Source: Hyphomicrobiales bacterium (GTDB taxonomy: Bacteria; Pseudomonadota; Alphaproteobacteria; Rhizobiales; Rhizobiaceae). From it: DNA of 64,000 bases. The stretch lies in the NCBI GenBank assembly GCA_900473915.1, contig UCNG01000020.1, forward strand, positions 334,318 through 398,317, written 5' to 3'. Positions within the stretch are counted from its first letter, which is position 1; each line of letters starts with the position of its first letter. This document shows positions 18,644 to 28,325 of the stretch, piece by piece. The translations under genes were made by a program, and so were the position numbers. The notes beneath the pieces were generated by a model that made no database searches, had not been told where the DNA came from, and saw only the letters and a list, made by a program, of their open reading frames with translations.

Positions 18644-18832
18644 AATATGGTCGCGAACTCTAGAAATAGAACACGACAAATATAAGGGCGCAAGCCAAAG
18701 CGTCAAAGGCTTTAGCTCCATCCTGACAGGCATCTCAACATCTGTGTCGGTTTTTCGGGGCAGATGGCTTTCTATTTGTGAGCGGGGGGCCTAAAAAGTC
18801 GCACCGGAAAAATTGAATCGAGGAATTCCCTA

Positions 18833-19549
18833 ATGCGTCCATCCAAGCGTGCAGCCGACGAAATGCGCGCCGTCTCGTTCGAGCGCGGCATCTCCAAACA
18901 TGCGGAAGGCTCCTGCCTCGTCAAGTTTGGCGACACGCACGTCTTGTGCACGGCGAGCCTTGAGGAAAAGGTGCCGGGCTGGATGCGCAATACGGGCAAG
19001 GGCTGGGTCACGGCGGAATATGGCATGCTGCCGCGTTCGACCGGCGACCGCATGCGCCGCGAAGCCGCCGCTGGCAAGCAGGGCGGGCGCACGCAGGAAA
19101 TCCAGCGCCTGATCGGACGAAGCCTCCGCGCCGTTGTCGACATGCAGGCGCTCGGCGAAGTGCAGATCACGGTGGACTGCGACGTCATTCAGGCCGATGG
19201 CGGCACCCGCACGGCGGCAATCACCGGCGGCTGGGTGGCGCTTCATGAATGCCTGCGCTGGATGGAAGCGCGCCAGATGGTGCGTGTCGAAAAGGTCCTG
19301 AAAGACCATATTGCTGCGATTTCGTGCGGTATCTACGAGGGCGTGCCTGTGCTCGACCTGGACTATGCCGAAGATTCCGTCGCCGAAACCGACAGCAATT
19401 TCGTGATGACCGGCAAGGGCGGGATCGTTGAAATTCAGGGAACGGCGGAAGGCGCGCCTTTTTCGGAAGAAGAGTTCGCCAGCCTGATGAAGCTTGCACG
19501 CGGCGGCATCGATCGTCTTGTGTCCTTGCAGAAAATGGCGGTGGCTTAA
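18833..19549 (+). CDS. rph: Ribonuclease PH
   Basis: A phosphorolytic 3'-5' exoribonuclease that trims tRNA 3' ends. It has 238 residues, the usual length. Family motifs: [19 protein letters not shown], then [11 protein letters not shown] and [18 protein letters not shown] lies 9 nt upstream of ATG 18833. It is divergent from hrcA, the classic alphaproteobacterial arrangement, and followed by a VOC gene, rdgB and hemW on the same strand. Confidence 0.97.
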   Translation: MRPSKRAADEMRAVSFERGISKHAEGSCLVKFGDTHVLCTASLEEKVPGWMRNTGKGWVTAEYGMLPRSTGDRMRREAAAGKQGGRTQEIQRLIGRSLRAVVDMQALGEVQITVDCDVIQADGGTRTAAITGGWVALHECLRWMEARQMVRVEKVLKDHIAAISCGIYEGVPVLDLDYAEDSVAETDSNFVMTGKGGIVEIQGTAEGAPFSEEEFASLMKLARGGIDRLVSLQKMAVA

Positions 19550-19633
19550 GCTATTTGCAGCCGAACAGGACGACTTTTGGAACAGGCTCTGATAGGACAG
19601 TGCCTGCTCCATCTCAATGAGGAGACCTGATCC

Positions 19634-20044
19634 ATGCGTGCCGCCCGCATTCTTGAAACCGCGCTCTATGTCCGCGATGTCGCCGAGGCGATAGAGTTCT
19701 ATCAGGGAACGATGGGGCTGGAGCCGGTTGGGAAAGTCAGCGACCGCAACGCTTCCTTCCGCTGCGGCGAAGGCATATTGCTTCTCTTCAAGGCGGAAGA
19801 AACCTTGAAGCCGCCATTGCCCGGTCATCTGCCCGTGCCAACGCATGGCACGACGGGGCCGGGTCATGTATGTTTTGCCGCAAGCCGCGCCGAGATCGAC
19901 GGCTGGCGGAAACATCTGGAACAACATGGCGTCGCCATTGAGGCCGAGTTCGATTGGCCCAACGGCGCGCATTCGATTTATTTCCGTGATCCATCCGGCA
20001 ATTCGCTGGAGATCGCTGAACCGAAATTATGGGCTAGAGCATGA
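19634..20044 (+). CDS. VOC-family (glyoxalase/dioxygenase superfamily) protein
   Basis: 136 residues with two beta-alpha-beta-beta-beta modules: [23 protein letters not shown] and [17 protein letters not shown] ending [17 protein letters not shown]. His in GPGH and Glu in SLEIA are candidate metal ligands. The substrate is unknown. The last codons (ARA-stop) come from a palindromic repeat that starts at 20035, so the C-terminus has been remade by the repeat. Confidence 0.8.
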   Translation: MRAARILETALYVRDVAEAIEFYQGTMGLEPVGKVSDRNASFRCGEGILLLFKAEETLKPPLPGHLPVPTHGTTGPGHVCFAASRAEIDGWRKHLEQHGVAIEAEFDWPNGAHSIYFRDPSGNSLEIAEPKLWARA

Positions 20045-20084
20045 TCCCGAAAAGTGGGAACCGGTTTTCGGAAAAGATTATGCG
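20035..20084 (+). repeat. Palindromic repeat copy spanning the VOC stop codon
   Basis: TAGAGCATGATCCCGAAAAG, then GTGGGAACCGGTTTTCGG and AAAAGATTATGCG, a near-perfect inverted repeat. The stop codon of the VOC gene (20042-20044) is inside it, and rdgB begins about 20 nt later. Confidence 0.9.
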
Positions 20085-20105
20085 ATGTTAAAACAGGTCA
20101 TGAAA

Positions 20106-20768
20106 ATGAGAACGCTGGAAAAGGGCAAGCTGATCGTTGCCTCGCACAATGCAGGCAAGCTCAAGGAATTTGACGGGCTGATCGGCCCGTTCGGTTTTGA
20201 GGTCAGCTCGGTTGCCGCTCTCGGTCTTCCTGAACCCGATGAAACGGGCACAACATTTGAGGAAAACGCCTATATCAAGGCGCTTGCGGCGGCAGAAGCC
20301 ACCGGCCTGCCCGCCTTGTCCGACGATTCCGGCATGATGGTCGATGCGCTTGACGGCGATCCCGGCGTCTACACCGCAAACTGGGCCGAGACCGAGGACG
20401 GTACGCGCGATTTCGATATGGCGATGCAGAAGGTCGAGAACCTGCTGCGGGAAAAGGGCGCCTTTGAACCGCAGCAGCGTAAGGCACGCTTCGTATCGGT
20501 TATCTGCCTTGCCTGGCCGGATGGCGAGGCGGAATATTTTCGTGGTGAAGTTGAGGGCACAATGGTCTGGCCGCCGCGCGGCACGACCGGCTTCGGTTTC
20601 GATCCGATTTTCCTGCCCGATGGCTATGAAAAGACCTTTGGCGAAATGACCGCCGATGAAAAGCATGGCTGGAAGCCGGGCGACGCTTCGGCCCTGTCGC
20701 ACCGTGCGCGTGCCTTCAAGCTTTTTGCCGAAAAGGCGCTCGACGTGGAGCAGGCCTCCGCGAAATGA
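20106..20768 (+). CDS. rdgB: XTP/dITP diphosphatase (RdgB/HAM1 family)
   Basis: A house-cleaning enzyme that hydrolyses non-canonical purine triphosphates. It has 220 residues from ATG 20106 ([15 protein letters not shown]), which fits the family; ATGs at 20085 and 20100 are alternatives, and longer frames run into the repeat. Motifs: [34 protein letters not shown] and TGFGFDPIF. Its stop overlaps the hemW start by 4 bp. Confidence 0.93.
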   Translation: MRTLEKGKLIVASHNAGKLKEFDGLIGPFGFEVSSVAALGLPEPDETGTTFEENAYIKALAAAEATGLPALSDDSGMMVDALDGDPGVYTANWAETEDGTRDFDMAMQKVENLLREKGAFEPQQRKARFVSVICLAWPDGEAEYFRGEVEGTMVWPPRGTTGFGFDPIFLPDGYEKTFGEMTADEKHGWKPGDASALSHRARAFKLFAEKALDVEQASAK

Positions 20769-21979
20769 ACAAGCTGTTTCCCCCTTTGCAGGAAAAAAAT
20801 GCTGCCAGCGCGATCCCTATCGCGCGGGTAAACGGGGAAAATGCATTTGGCGTTTATGTGCATTGGCCGTTCTGTCTGGCCAAATGCCCTTATTGCGACT
20901 TCAACAGCCATGTCCGTCACAAGCCGGTGGATCAGGCGCGTTTTTCCGAAGCGTTTCGCCGCGAAATGGAAACGCTGCGCGAACGCACCGGGCCGCGCAC
21001 CGTCACCAGCATTTTTCTGGGCGGCGGCACGCCATCGCTGATGCAGCCCGAAACGGTGGGCGCGCTGCTCGACAGCATTGCCTCGCATTGGTCTGTTGCG
21101 CCGGACATCGAAGTGACGCTTGAGGCCAACCCGACCAGCGTGGAGGCCGACCGTTTTCGCGGCTATCGCGCTGCGGGCGTCAACCGCGTGTCGCTCGGCA
21201 TTCAGGCGCTCAACGATCCCGATCTGCGCCGTCTCGGGCGCATGCATTCGGTGGAAGAGGCAAAAGCGGCCATTCGCCTGGCGCGCGAGATTTTCCCGCG
21301 CCTGTCCTTCGATCTGATTTATGCGCGCCCGAACCAAACCATTGAGGCCTGGCGCGAGGAGTTGAAGGAAGCAATCGGGCTCGCCGCCGATCATCTGTCG
21401 CTCTATCAGCTGACGATTGAGGAAGGCACGCAGTTCTATAATCTCTGGAAGGCGGGCAAGCTGACGACGCCTGAGCCGGATCACGCCGCAGCGCTTTATG
21501 AGGAAACGCAAAGGGTGACGGCGGAGCATGGTCTTCCCGCCTATGAGATTTCCAACCATGCCGTGCCGGGGCGCGAGTCGCAGCACAATCTGGTCTATTG
21601 GCGCTATGGGCAATATGTCGGCATCGGTCCGGGCGCGCACGGGCGCTTCGTGGAAAACGATGTGCGCACCGTGACCATGACCGAAAAACACCCGGAAACC
21701 TGGCTGGACAAGGTTGAACGCAGTGGCCACGGCATTATCGAGGAAGAATACCTCGATGGCGGGCAGGAAGGCGACGAGTTCCTGATGATGGGGCTGCGCT
21801 TACGCGAAGGTATCGATCTTGCCCGTTATGAGCGGCTGTCCGGCCATGCGATAGACGAGAAGCGACTGGCGAAATTGATTGCCGAAGGCATGATCGAGCC
21901 GATGGGCGGCAGCATCATTCGCGCAACGCCGGACGGTGCGCTGGTGCTGGATGCGCTGGTCGCTGATCTCGCGGCATAA
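20765..21979 (+). CDS. hemW: Radical SAM heme chaperone HemW
   Basis: 404 residues with the radical SAM cluster Cys37-x3-Cys41-x2-Cys44 ([14 protein letters not shown]), GGGTPSLM and a C-terminal HemN-like domain. This CPYCDF spacing and length fit HemW, which delivers heme to proteins, rather than true coproporphyrinogen dehydrogenase HemN. Coupled to rdgB by a 4-bp overlap. Confidence 0.9.
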   Translation: MNKLFPPLQEKNAASAIPIARVNGENAFGVYVHWPFCLAKCPYCDFNSHVRHKPVDQARFSEAFRREMETLRERTGPRTVTSIFLGGGTPSLMQPETVGALLDSIASHWSVAPDIEVTLEANPTSVEADRFRGYRAAGVNRVSLGIQALNDPDLRRLGRMHSVEEAKAAIRLAREIFPRLSFDLIYARPNQTIEAWREELKEAIGLAADHLSLYQLTIEEGTQFYNLWKAGKLTTPEPDHAAALYEETQRVTAEHGLPAYEISNHAVPGRESQHNLVYWRYGQYVGIGPGAHGRFVENDVRTVTMTEKHPETWLDKVERSGHGIIEEEYLDGGQEGDEFLMMGLRLREGIDLARYERLSGHAIDEKRLAKLIAEGMIEPMGGSIIRATPDGALVLDALVADLAA

Positions 21980-21989
21980 AGGATAAGCA

Positions 21990-22901
21990 ATGACTGATGA
22001 TACGGGCGAGGGGCGGCGGGAATATGTGGTGGGCGGCACGACGATGCGCGCCCGGCCGCTGGAGCCCGCACTTTACATCGTCTCTACACCGATCGGCAAT
22101 CTTGGCGACATGACGTTGCGCGGGATCGAAACGCTGGCTTCTGTCGATATTCTGGCCTGTGAGGATACGCGTGTGACCCGCGTTCTCCTCGACCGTTACG
22201 GCATTTCTCGCCGTCCGATCAGCTATCACGAACACAACGCCGCCGAGGCTGGAGAAAAGCTGATTGCGGCGCTGACGGCGGGTAAAAGCGTTGCGCTGGT
22301 GTCCGATGCGGGAACGCCACTCGTTTCCGATCCGGGCTTTCGTCTGGTCGGCGAAGCGCGCGAGGCGGGTATTCGGGTTGTCCCCATTCCAGGCGCTTCC
22401 GCCGTTCTGGCAGCCCTTGCCGCTTCAGGCCTGCCGACCGACGCCTTCATGTTCTGCGGTTTCCTGCCGTCCAAACATGGCCAACGGCTGTCGAAGCTTG
22501 AAAGCTTGAAAGCAATAGATGCCACGCTGGTATTCTACGAGTCGCCCAACCGTACCGCTGCAACACTGGCCGACATGGCTGCTGCTTTCGGAGCGGAGCG
22601 GGCAGGCGCGCTCTGCCGTGAATTGACCAAGGCCTATGAAACCGTTGTCACGGCATCGCTTGGTGAACTGGCGGCCCGGTTCGACGGTGAGGATCGTATT
22701 CGCGGTGAGATCGTGCTGCTGGTCGGCCCGCCAGCCGGCGATGCTGTGCCGCAAAGCGAGGAAGATATCGACAGGCTGCTTCTGTCGCTTGCCGCTGAAC
22801 TGCCGCCATCCAAGGCCGCAGGCGAGGCGGCGCGCATGACCGGCGGTCAGAAATCGGTTCTCTATCAGCGCCTCATGCAACTGAAATCGGAGCAGCGATG
22901 A
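21990..22901 (+). CDS. rsmI: 16S rRNA (cytidine1402-2'-O)-methyltransferase
   Basis: 303 residues of the tetrapyrrole-methylase fold: [61 protein letters not shown] and FYESPNR. RsmI modifies C1402 in the decoding centre. A short N-terminal extension of about 25 residues precedes the core; ATG 22044 (MRARPLEP) is a possible alternative start. Overlaps yraN by 4 bp. Confidence 0.94.
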   Translation: MTDDTGEGRREYVVGGTTMRARPLEPALYIVSTPIGNLGDMTLRGIETLASVDILACEDTRVTRVLLDRYGISRRPISYHEHNAAEAGEKLIAALTAGKSVALVSDAGTPLVSDPGFRLVGEAREAGIRVVPIPGASAVLAALAASGLPTDAFMFCGFLPSKHGQRLSKLESLKAIDATLVFYESPNRTAATLADMAAAFGAERAGALCRELTKAYETVVTASLGELAARFDGEDRIRGEIVLLVGPPAGDAVPQSEEDIDRLLLSLAAELPPSKAAGEAARMTGGQKSVLYQRLMQLKSEQR

Positions 22902-23278
22902 CCGATCTCCGCGAGAAAAAGCGAACTGCTTTCTTTCGCGGACACAGCGCCGAACGCATGGCCGCTCTGGTGCTGCTTCTGAAAGGTTTTCGCATCGTCG
23001 CACGGCGTTATCGGACACGGCTCGGCGAAATCGATCTGATCGCCCGGCGCGGCAATCTGGTGCTCATCGTCGAGGTCAAGGCGCGGCGCAGTCTGGAAGC
23101 CGCGCACCTCGCTGTCACGCCTGAGGCCATGCACCGCATCGAAGCCGCCGCCGATCTCTGGCTGCAACGCCAGTCCGATCATGCCCGCCTGTCGCTGCGT
23201 TTCGATCTGATTGCCGTATTGCCGCGACGATGGCCGAAGCATGTTCCTGCATTCTTCACGAGCGGCAATTACTTATAA
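22898..23278 (+). CDS. YraN family protein (UPF0102, nuclease-like fold)
   Basis: 126 residues with the restriction-endonuclease-like core [21 protein letters not shown] (Asp and E-x-K active-site pattern). The biochemical role is unresolved in the family. Translationally coupled to rsmI, the usual partner. Confidence 0.85.
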   Translation: MTDLREKKRTAFFRGHSAERMAALVLLLKGFRIVARRYRTRLGEIDLIARRGNLVLIVEVKARRSLEAAHLAVTPEAMHRIEAAADLWLQRQSDHARLSLRFDLIAVLPRRWPKHVPAFFTSGNYL

Positions 23279-23304
23279 GTCTATGTAAATCCTATAAAAA
23301 TTGT

Positions 23305-23320
23305 AGGGTATATTTACCCT
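23305..23320. promoter_or_regulatory. Small inverted repeat upstream of the cysG operon
   Basis: AGGGTA, four bases, then TACCCT, in an AT-rich stretch about 140 nt before cysG. It could be an operator for the sulfite-reduction operon, but the regulator is unknown. Confidence 0.35.
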
Positions 23321-23457
23321 GCTTTCGGGAATGAAAATCCTGCAATTGCCTGATTTGAGAAAAAGTGATGCGCGGCGAGATTTTCGCACGCAAGCCCGTT
23401 TCTTATAAAATTGCGCCGCTCAAAGGATAATGGCGCCATCTCAAAAGGATGGTGCTC

Positions 23458-24885
23458 ATGTCTTTTTCGCAAAAGCGTCTGCTGGCTGACTTTCCTGCCT
23501 TCTTCCGGGTGTCGGAAGAGGTGGTTGTCGTCGTCGGCGGCGGCGAGGAAGCACTCAACAAGGCGCGCCTTGTGGCGCAGACCTCCGCACACCTTCGCAT
23601 CGTGGCAGAAGAAACGGAACATCATCTGGCCGAGTTCATCGCAAGCCATGATGTGGAGCATGTGGCGGCACCTTTTGCATCGGAACATGTTGAAGGCGCA
23701 AAGCTTGTTTTCGTGGCAACCGGCGATGAAACGCAGGATCGCGCCATTGCTGCCGTGGTGAAGGCCGAGAGGGTTCCGGTCAATGTCGTTGATCGTCCGG
23801 CACTTTGCGATTTCCTGACGCCAGCCATCGTCAACCGTGCGCCGCTGACGATCGCAATCGGTTCCGAAGGTACGGCCCCGGTCCTGGCGCAGATGGTGCG
23901 CGCGCGCATTGATGCCGCCTTTTCGCCGCGTCTTGGCGAGCTTGCGCATTTTGCCGAAAGCTGGCGTCCACTGGTCGAGCGCGCATTGCCCAAGGGGCTG
24001 GCGCGCCGCAGTTTCTGGCGCGGGTTCTTTTCGGGCCGTGTTGCCAGCGCCATCGAGAATGGCGACCATGCGCGGGCGTCCAAGGCCGCAAGCGACCTGA
24101 TCGAGCAGCGGGACAATGCCGCCGGTTATGTCTGGCTGGTCGGCGCCGGTCCGGGCGCGGAAGACCTGCTGACGCTTCGCGCGCACCGCGCGTTGATGGA
24201 AGCCGATGTCATCGTGCATGACGCTCTGGTGCCGGAAGGTGTCATCGCCATGGGTCGTCGCGATGCCGAGCGCCTTGCCGTCGGCAAGCGCAAGGGCTGC
24301 CATTCCAAGAGCCAGGAAGAGATCAACCGCCTGCTGGTTTCACTCGGGCGGCAGGGCAAGCGCGTTGTGCGGCTGAAATCCGGCGATCCGCTGGTGTTCG
24401 GACGCGCAGGCGAGGAAATGGCGGCATTGCGTGCCGCCGGTATCGGTTTCGAAATCGTGCCGGGCATTACGTCTGCCTTTGCCGCCGCTGCCGATATGGA
24501 GCTGCCGCTGACGCTGCGGGGTGTCGCGTCGTCGCTGGTGTTCACGACGGGCCACGACATGACGGGCGATGTGCTGCCGGGCTGGGCAAAGCTTGCCGTC
24601 TCCGGCGCGACCATCGCCGTCTATATGGGCTCGACCGTCGCCGCATCGGTAGCCGCACGCCTGATTGGTGCGGGGCTGCATGAAGATACCGCCGTGGCGG
24701 TGGTGGAAAACGCAAGCCGTCAGGACAAGCGCCTGTTTCACGGCACGCTCAAGGATTTGCCGGATCTGGAAAGCCGCAAGGAGCTTTCCGGCCCGGTCAT
24801 GGTGATCATTGGCGACGCGGTCGCCGGTGCCGCAATCGACAAAGCCGAAGCGCTGGCCCTCAAGCCGGTTTCCGTCGCAGCCTGA
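23458..24885 (+). CDS. cysG: Siroheme synthase (multifunctional)
   Basis: Makes siroheme for sulfite reductase. 475 residues from ATG 23458 (AGGA 8 nt upstream; ATG 23449 is less well placed). The N-terminal domain is the precorrin-2 dehydrogenase/ferrochelatase (VVVVVGGGEEALNKARLV, about 20-150). The C-terminal domain is the uroporphyrinogen III methyltransferase (VWLVGAGPGAEDLLTLRA, RLKSGDPLVFGRAGEE, VPGITSAFAAAA). First gene of the cysG-DUF2849-cysI-cysH-DUF934 operon. Confidence 0.95.
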   Translation: MSFSQKRLLADFPAFFRVSEEVVVVVGGGEEALNKARLVAQTSAHLRIVAEETEHHLAEFIASHDVEHVAAPFASEHVEGAKLVFVATGDETQDRAIAAVVKAERVPVNVVDRPALCDFLTPAIVNRAPLTIAIGSEGTAPVLAQMVRARIDAAFSPRLGELAHFAESWRPLVERALPKGLARRSFWRGFFSGRVASAIENGDHARASKAASDLIEQRDNAAGYVWLVGAGPGAEDLLTLRAHRALMEADVIVHDALVPEGVIAMGRRDAERLAVGKRKGCHSKSQEEINRLLVSLGRQGKRVVRLKSGDPLVFGRAGEEMAALRAAGIGFEIVPGITSAFAAAADMELPLTLRGVASSLVFTTGHDMTGDVLPGWAKLAVSGATIAVYMGSTVAASVAARLIGAGLHEDTAVAVVENASRQDKRLFHGTLKDLPDLESRKELSGPVMVIIGDAVAGAAIDKAEALALKPVSVAA

Positions 24886-24923
24886 ACCCGTGGATGCGGG
24901 TAACAAAAGTTTGGAGTTTGGAA

Positions 24924-25241
24924 ATGATCGTAAAAGTTCTCACTGCGAACCGGCTGATCGACGGACAGGCTGTGTGGCTTGGCGCCGATGGCTCCTGGCA
25001 GGAAACCATCGACGGCGCGCTGGTGGCCCGTCACGCGGAGGCCGTCGAGGCTCTTGAAGATGCGGGCAAGGTGGCTGCGAAAGCCAATCTGGTCGTCGAT
25101 GTGAATGTGATCGATGTCGAGGAGCGCGCGGAGGGGCTTTATCCCATCCGCCTGCGCGAGCGCATCCGCCTTTCCGGCCCGACCATCGTGACCTTCGGCG
25201 ATTTGCCTCTCGACAAGCCTGAATTGAAGCGCGCCTCGTAA
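24924..25241 (+). CDS. DUF2849 family protein
   Basis: 105 residues (MIVKVLTANRLIDGQAVWL). DUF2849 proteins are known from alphaproteobacterial sulfite-reductase operons; function unknown. ATG 24924 has GGAG 7 nt upstream. It sits between cysG and cysI; a repeat separates it from cysI. A role in assembling or supplying electrons to CysI is only a guess from position. Confidence 0.8.
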   Translation: MIVKVLTANRLIDGQAVWLGADGSWQETIDGALVARHAEAVEALEDAGKVAAKANLVVDVNVIDVEERAEGLYPIRLRERIRLSGPTIVTFGDLPLDKPELKRAS

Positions 25242-25250
25242 TATCTGTTG

Positions 25251-25300
25251 ACGCATTTCCCGACGCAAAACCGGTTCCCACTTTTGCTGGAAATGCTCTG
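25251..25300 (-). repeat. Palindromic repeat copy, inverted, inside the cys operon
   Basis: On the minus strand it reads AGAGCATTTCCAGCAAAAG, GTGGGAACCGGTTTTGCG and GGAAATGCGT. It lies between DUF2849 and cysI, within what is otherwise one operon, 17 nt before the cysI start. Confidence 0.85.
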
Positions 25301-25316
25301 AAACCGGACCTAGCCT

Positions 25317-26987
25317 ATGTATCGTTATGATGAATTCGACCGCGATTTCGTTGCGGCCCGTGTTGCCCAGTTCAAGGATCAGGTCGAGCGCCGACTGTCG
25401 GGCGAACTGACGGAAGAACAGTTCCGTCCGCTGCGCCTGATGAATGGCCTTTATCTGCAATTGCATGCCTATATGCTGCGGGTGGCTGTCCCTTATGGCA
25501 CGCTGTCGAGCCGCCAGTTGCGCAAGCTTGGCCACATTGCGCGCGTCTATGACCGCGGCTTCGGCCATTTCACCACGCGCCAGAACATCCAGTATAACTG
25601 GCCTGCGCTGAAGGACGTGCCGCGCATTCTGGAAGAGCTGGCGGAAGTCGAAATGCATGCCATCCAGACCTCCGGCAATTGCATTCGCAACGTGACCGCC
25701 GACCATTTCGCAGGCGCAGCCAGCGACGAAGTGGCCGATCCGCGCCCATTCGCGGAAATCCTGCGGCAATGGTCTTCGCTGCATCCGGAATTTTCCTATC
25801 TGCCGCGCAAGTTCAAGATCGCCATTGTCGGCTCGGAGCATGATCGTGCCGCCATTCAGGTGCACGACATCGGCTTGCAGCTGAAGAAGAACGAGGCGGG
25901 CGATCTGGGTCTTGCTGTCTATATCGGTGGCGGTCAGGGCCGCACGCCGATGGTGGCCAAGAAAATCCGCGACTTCCTGCCTATCGAGGACATGCTGACC
26001 TATGTGACGGCGATTGTCCGCGTCTATAATCTGCATGGCCGCCGCGACAACAAGTATAAGGCGCGCATCAAGATCCTCGTCCATGAAACGGGCGTTGAAG
26101 AACTGACCCGCGAGATTGATGCCGAGTGGGAAGAAATCCGTCATGGCGAGCTGAAGCTGCCGCAGCGCGATATCGACGCCATCGAAAGCTATTTCCGCAT
26201 GCCGAACCTGCCGCAACGGCCGGAAGGCTGGGAAGTGCTGGCGGTGACGCAAAAGGCCGATCCGCAATTTGCAAGCTGGGTGGCGCGCAATGTCACGCCG
26301 CACAAGCATCCGGATTATGCCGTCGTCACCATTTCGCTCAAACCCATTGGCGGCATTCCGGGCGATGCCAGCGCGGAACAGATGGAGCTGGTGGCCGATA
26401 TTGCGGCAACCTATTCCTTCGATGAAATCCGCGTCAGCCACGAGCAGAATCTGGTTCTGCCGCATGTGGCCAAGGCCGATCTCGCAGCCGTCTACGATCT
26501 CTTGCAATCGGATGGTCTGGTGACGCCGAATGCCGGTCTCATCACCGATATCATCGCTTGCCCCGGCCTCGACTATTGCGCCCTTGCCAATGCGCGCTCC
26601 ATTCCGGTGGCACAGCGCATTTCCGAACGTTTTGGCGACCAGCAGCGCCAGCTTGAAATCGGCGATCTCAAGATCAAGATTTCCGGCTGCATCAATGCCT
26701 GCGGCCACCATCATGTTGGCCATATCGGCATTCTGGGCGTCGAGAAGAAGGGTGAGGAACTCTATCAGATCACGCTTGGCGGCTCGGCGGATGAACAGTC
26801 GGCTATTGGCGAAATCACCGGTCGCGGCTTCTCCTCGGAAGATGTGGTGGATGCCATTGAAACGGTGGTCGACACCTATCTCGCCTTGCGCGAAAGCCCG
26901 GATGAGACCTTCCTCGCCGCCTATCGCCGCGTCGGGATGGAGCCGTTCAAACGCGCGCTTTATGGAGAAATCAGCCGTGCAGCTTGA
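25317..26987 (+). CDS. cysI: Sulfite reductase hemoprotein (CysI/Sir type)
   Basis: Reduces sulfite to sulfide with six electrons. 556 residues with two ferredoxin-like half domains and sirohaem/4Fe-4S domains. Cluster ligands are Cys415-x5-Cys421 (CPGLDYC) and Cys458-x3-Cys462 (GCINAC). TRQNIQ and SGNCIRNVT are family motifs. No cysJ flavoprotein gene is present, so electrons may come from ferredoxin or another partner. Clustered with cysG, which makes its cofactor, and with cysH. Confidence 0.93.
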   Translation: MYRYDEFDRDFVAARVAQFKDQVERRLSGELTEEQFRPLRLMNGLYLQLHAYMLRVAVPYGTLSSRQLRKLGHIARVYDRGFGHFTTRQNIQYNWPALKDVPRILEELAEVEMHAIQTSGNCIRNVTADHFAGAASDEVADPRPFAEILRQWSSLHPEFSYLPRKFKIAIVGSEHDRAAIQVHDIGLQLKKNEAGDLGLAVYIGGGQGRTPMVAKKIRDFLPIEDMLTYVTAIVRVYNLHGRRDNKYKARIKILVHETGVEELTREIDAEWEEIRHGELKLPQRDIDAIESYFRMPNLPQRPEGWEVLAVTQKADPQFASWVARNVTPHKHPDYAVVTISLKPIGGIPGDASAEQMELVADIAATYSFDEIRVSHEQNLVLPHVAKADLAAVYDLLQSDGLVTPNAGLITDIIACPGLDYCALANARSIPVAQRISERFGDQQRQLEIGDLKIKISGCINACGHHHVGHIGILGVEKKGEELYQITLGGSADEQSAIGEITGRGFSSEDVVDAIETVVDTYLALRESPDETFLAAYRRVGMEPFKRALYGEISRAA

Positions 26988-27726
26988 TGCGGAACAAAGC
27001 GCTGCCGCCGAAGCCCGCCTTCTGGAGGTGAGCCACGGCGCGTCTACCCCGCAGGAAGTGATCGCGCTCGCCACGCGTGAACTTTACGAGGGGCGGATCG
27101 CGGTTGTGTCTTCCTTCGGCGCGGAATCGGCGGTGCTTCTGCACATGATTTCGGAAATCGATCCCGCGACTCCGGTTCTTTTCCTCGATACGGGCAAGCA
27201 TTTCCGGGCAACGCTCGATTATCGTCACGATCTGGTGGACCGGCTGGGATTGACGGATGTGCAGGACATTCTGCCCGTTGAGGAAAGCCTCAAAAGCGAA
27301 GACCCGTTTGGCGCTTTGTCCATGACCGACAAGGATCGCTGCTGCTTCATCCGCAAGGTCGAGCCGATGGCGCGCGCCGTTGCGCCCTATCGCGCGTGGA
27401 TGACGGGGCGCAAGCAGTTTCAGGCATCGACCCGCGAGAGCCTGCCGGTTTTTGAGGCCGTGGGGCCGCGTATCCGTATCAATCCGCTGGCGCGCTGGCA
27501 GGCGGCGGACCTCAAGGCCTATGCCGAAAAGCACGGCCTGCCGCCGCATCCTCTGGTCGCTGAGGGCTATCGCTCCATCGGCTGCATGCCTTGCACGCGA
27601 CCTGTAGGCGAGGGCGAAGATCAGCGGGCAGGCAGGTGGGCTGGATCGGAAAAGACAGAATGTGGCATCCACCTGTCGGGTCTGTCGGATAGCTTGAAGA
27701 ATTTGGAAGCAGGGGACCGGAAATGA
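26977..27726 (+). CDS. cysH: APS/PAPS reductase, 4Fe-4S type
   Basis: Reduces activated sulfate to sulfite using thioredoxin. 249 residues from GTG 26977, which has GGAG 9 nt upstream and lies within the cysI end; ATG 26962 is an alternative. Motifs: SSFGAESAVLLHM, the Cys pair in DRCCFIRKVEP, the pair in GCMPCTRP, and the catalytic Cys in KTECGIHL. The two Cys pairs bind a 4Fe-4S cluster and favour APS as substrate. Overlaps DUF934 by 4 bp. Confidence 0.93.
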   Translation: MQLDAEQSAAAEARLLEVSHGASTPQEVIALATRELYEGRIAVVSSFGAESAVLLHMISEIDPATPVLFLDTGKHFRATLDYRHDLVDRLGLTDVQDILPVEESLKSEDPFGALSMTDKDRCCFIRKVEPMARAVAPYRAWMTGRKQFQASTRESLPVFEAVGPRIRINPLARWQAADLKAYAEKHGLPPHPLVAEGYRSIGCMPCTRPVGEGEDQRAGRWAGSEKTECGIHLSGLSDSLKNLEAGDRK

Positions 27727-28247
27727 GCGATATCAACGAAACCAAACTCTGGTCTGCCGATGGCTTTCGCGAAGACGACTATGTCTTTGCCGACGATCTC
27801 GAGGCGGCGGGCGATGCGCCTGCGATCATCATTCCGCTGGCCATCTGGCTCGGTCTGGATGAGGAGCGCCGCCGCGCCTCCAACCGCCGCATTGGCGTGA
27901 CGGTCGCGCCCGGCGAAGCCATCGATCCGCTTCTGGACGATCTGGGCAGCATTCCGTTGATCGCCTTGCAGTTTCCGGCTTTCAATGACGGTCGCTCTTA
28001 TTCCAAGGCCGAGATTCTGCGTCGCGAAGGTTTTGCAGGCGAGTTGCGCGCCGTTGGCGATGTGCTGATCGATCAGGCCGCGCTGATGCTGCGCACCGGC
28101 TTTGACAGCCTTCAGGTGACGAACAAGGTTGCGCAGACGCGCCTTCATGAAAATCGTCTTGTCGATACACCCGGCTATTATCAGCCGGGACGCGGTTCTG
28201 TGCCGGAAGAAGGCGGTTTCGCCTGGCGGCGGGTGAAGGCCGGTTAG
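27723..28247 (+). CDS. DUF934 family protein
   Basis: 174 residues. DUF934 is a family found almost only next to sulfite reductase/cysH genes in proteobacteria. Features: AIIIPLAIWLGLDEE, SIPLIALQFPAFNDGRSYS and LRTGFDSLQV. Probable accessory protein of the pathway; its activity is unknown. Last gene of the operon, followed by an inverted repeat. Confidence 0.85.
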   Translation: MSDINETKLWSADGFREDDYVFADDLEAAGDAPAIIIPLAIWLGLDEERRRASNRRIGVTVAPGEAIDPLLDDLGSIPLIALQFPAFNDGRSYSKAEILRREGFAGELRAVGDVLIDQAALMLRTGFDSLQVTNKVAQTRLHENRLVDTPGYYQPGRGSVPEEGGFAWRRVKAG

Positions 28248-28253
28248 GCATTT

Positions 28254-28316
28254 CCCTTAAATTTGTCATTTGTCTAAGCGCTTTGATGCGCTAAACACGC
28301 CTCACGAATTTAAGGG
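28254..28316 (+). promoter_or_regulatory. Nested hairpin that covers the ribosome site of the Dabb gene
   Basis: CCCTTAAATT (28254-28263) is complementary to AATTTAAGGG (28307-28316), which overlaps the AAGGGAG ribosome site of the next gene. Inside lies a second hairpin, AGCGC/GCGCT. It may end the cys transcript or control translation of the following gene. Confidence 0.45.
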
Positions 28317-28325
28317 AGTTGCGGC

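Noticed and set aside
18644-18832. CIRCE element between hrcA and rph
   Set aside because: I looked for TTAGCACTC and its inverted partner and did not find them on either strand.
26530-26976. Upstream extension of the cysH frame
   Set aside because: The open frame runs back into cysI in another phase; the ribosome site and family length place the start at 26977.
24738-27074. A 778-codon open frame on the minus strand across cysG-cysI
   Set aside because: It is the antisense of well-supported cysG, DUF2849, cysI and cysH; high GC leaves the opposite frame free of stops. The translation has no family motifs.
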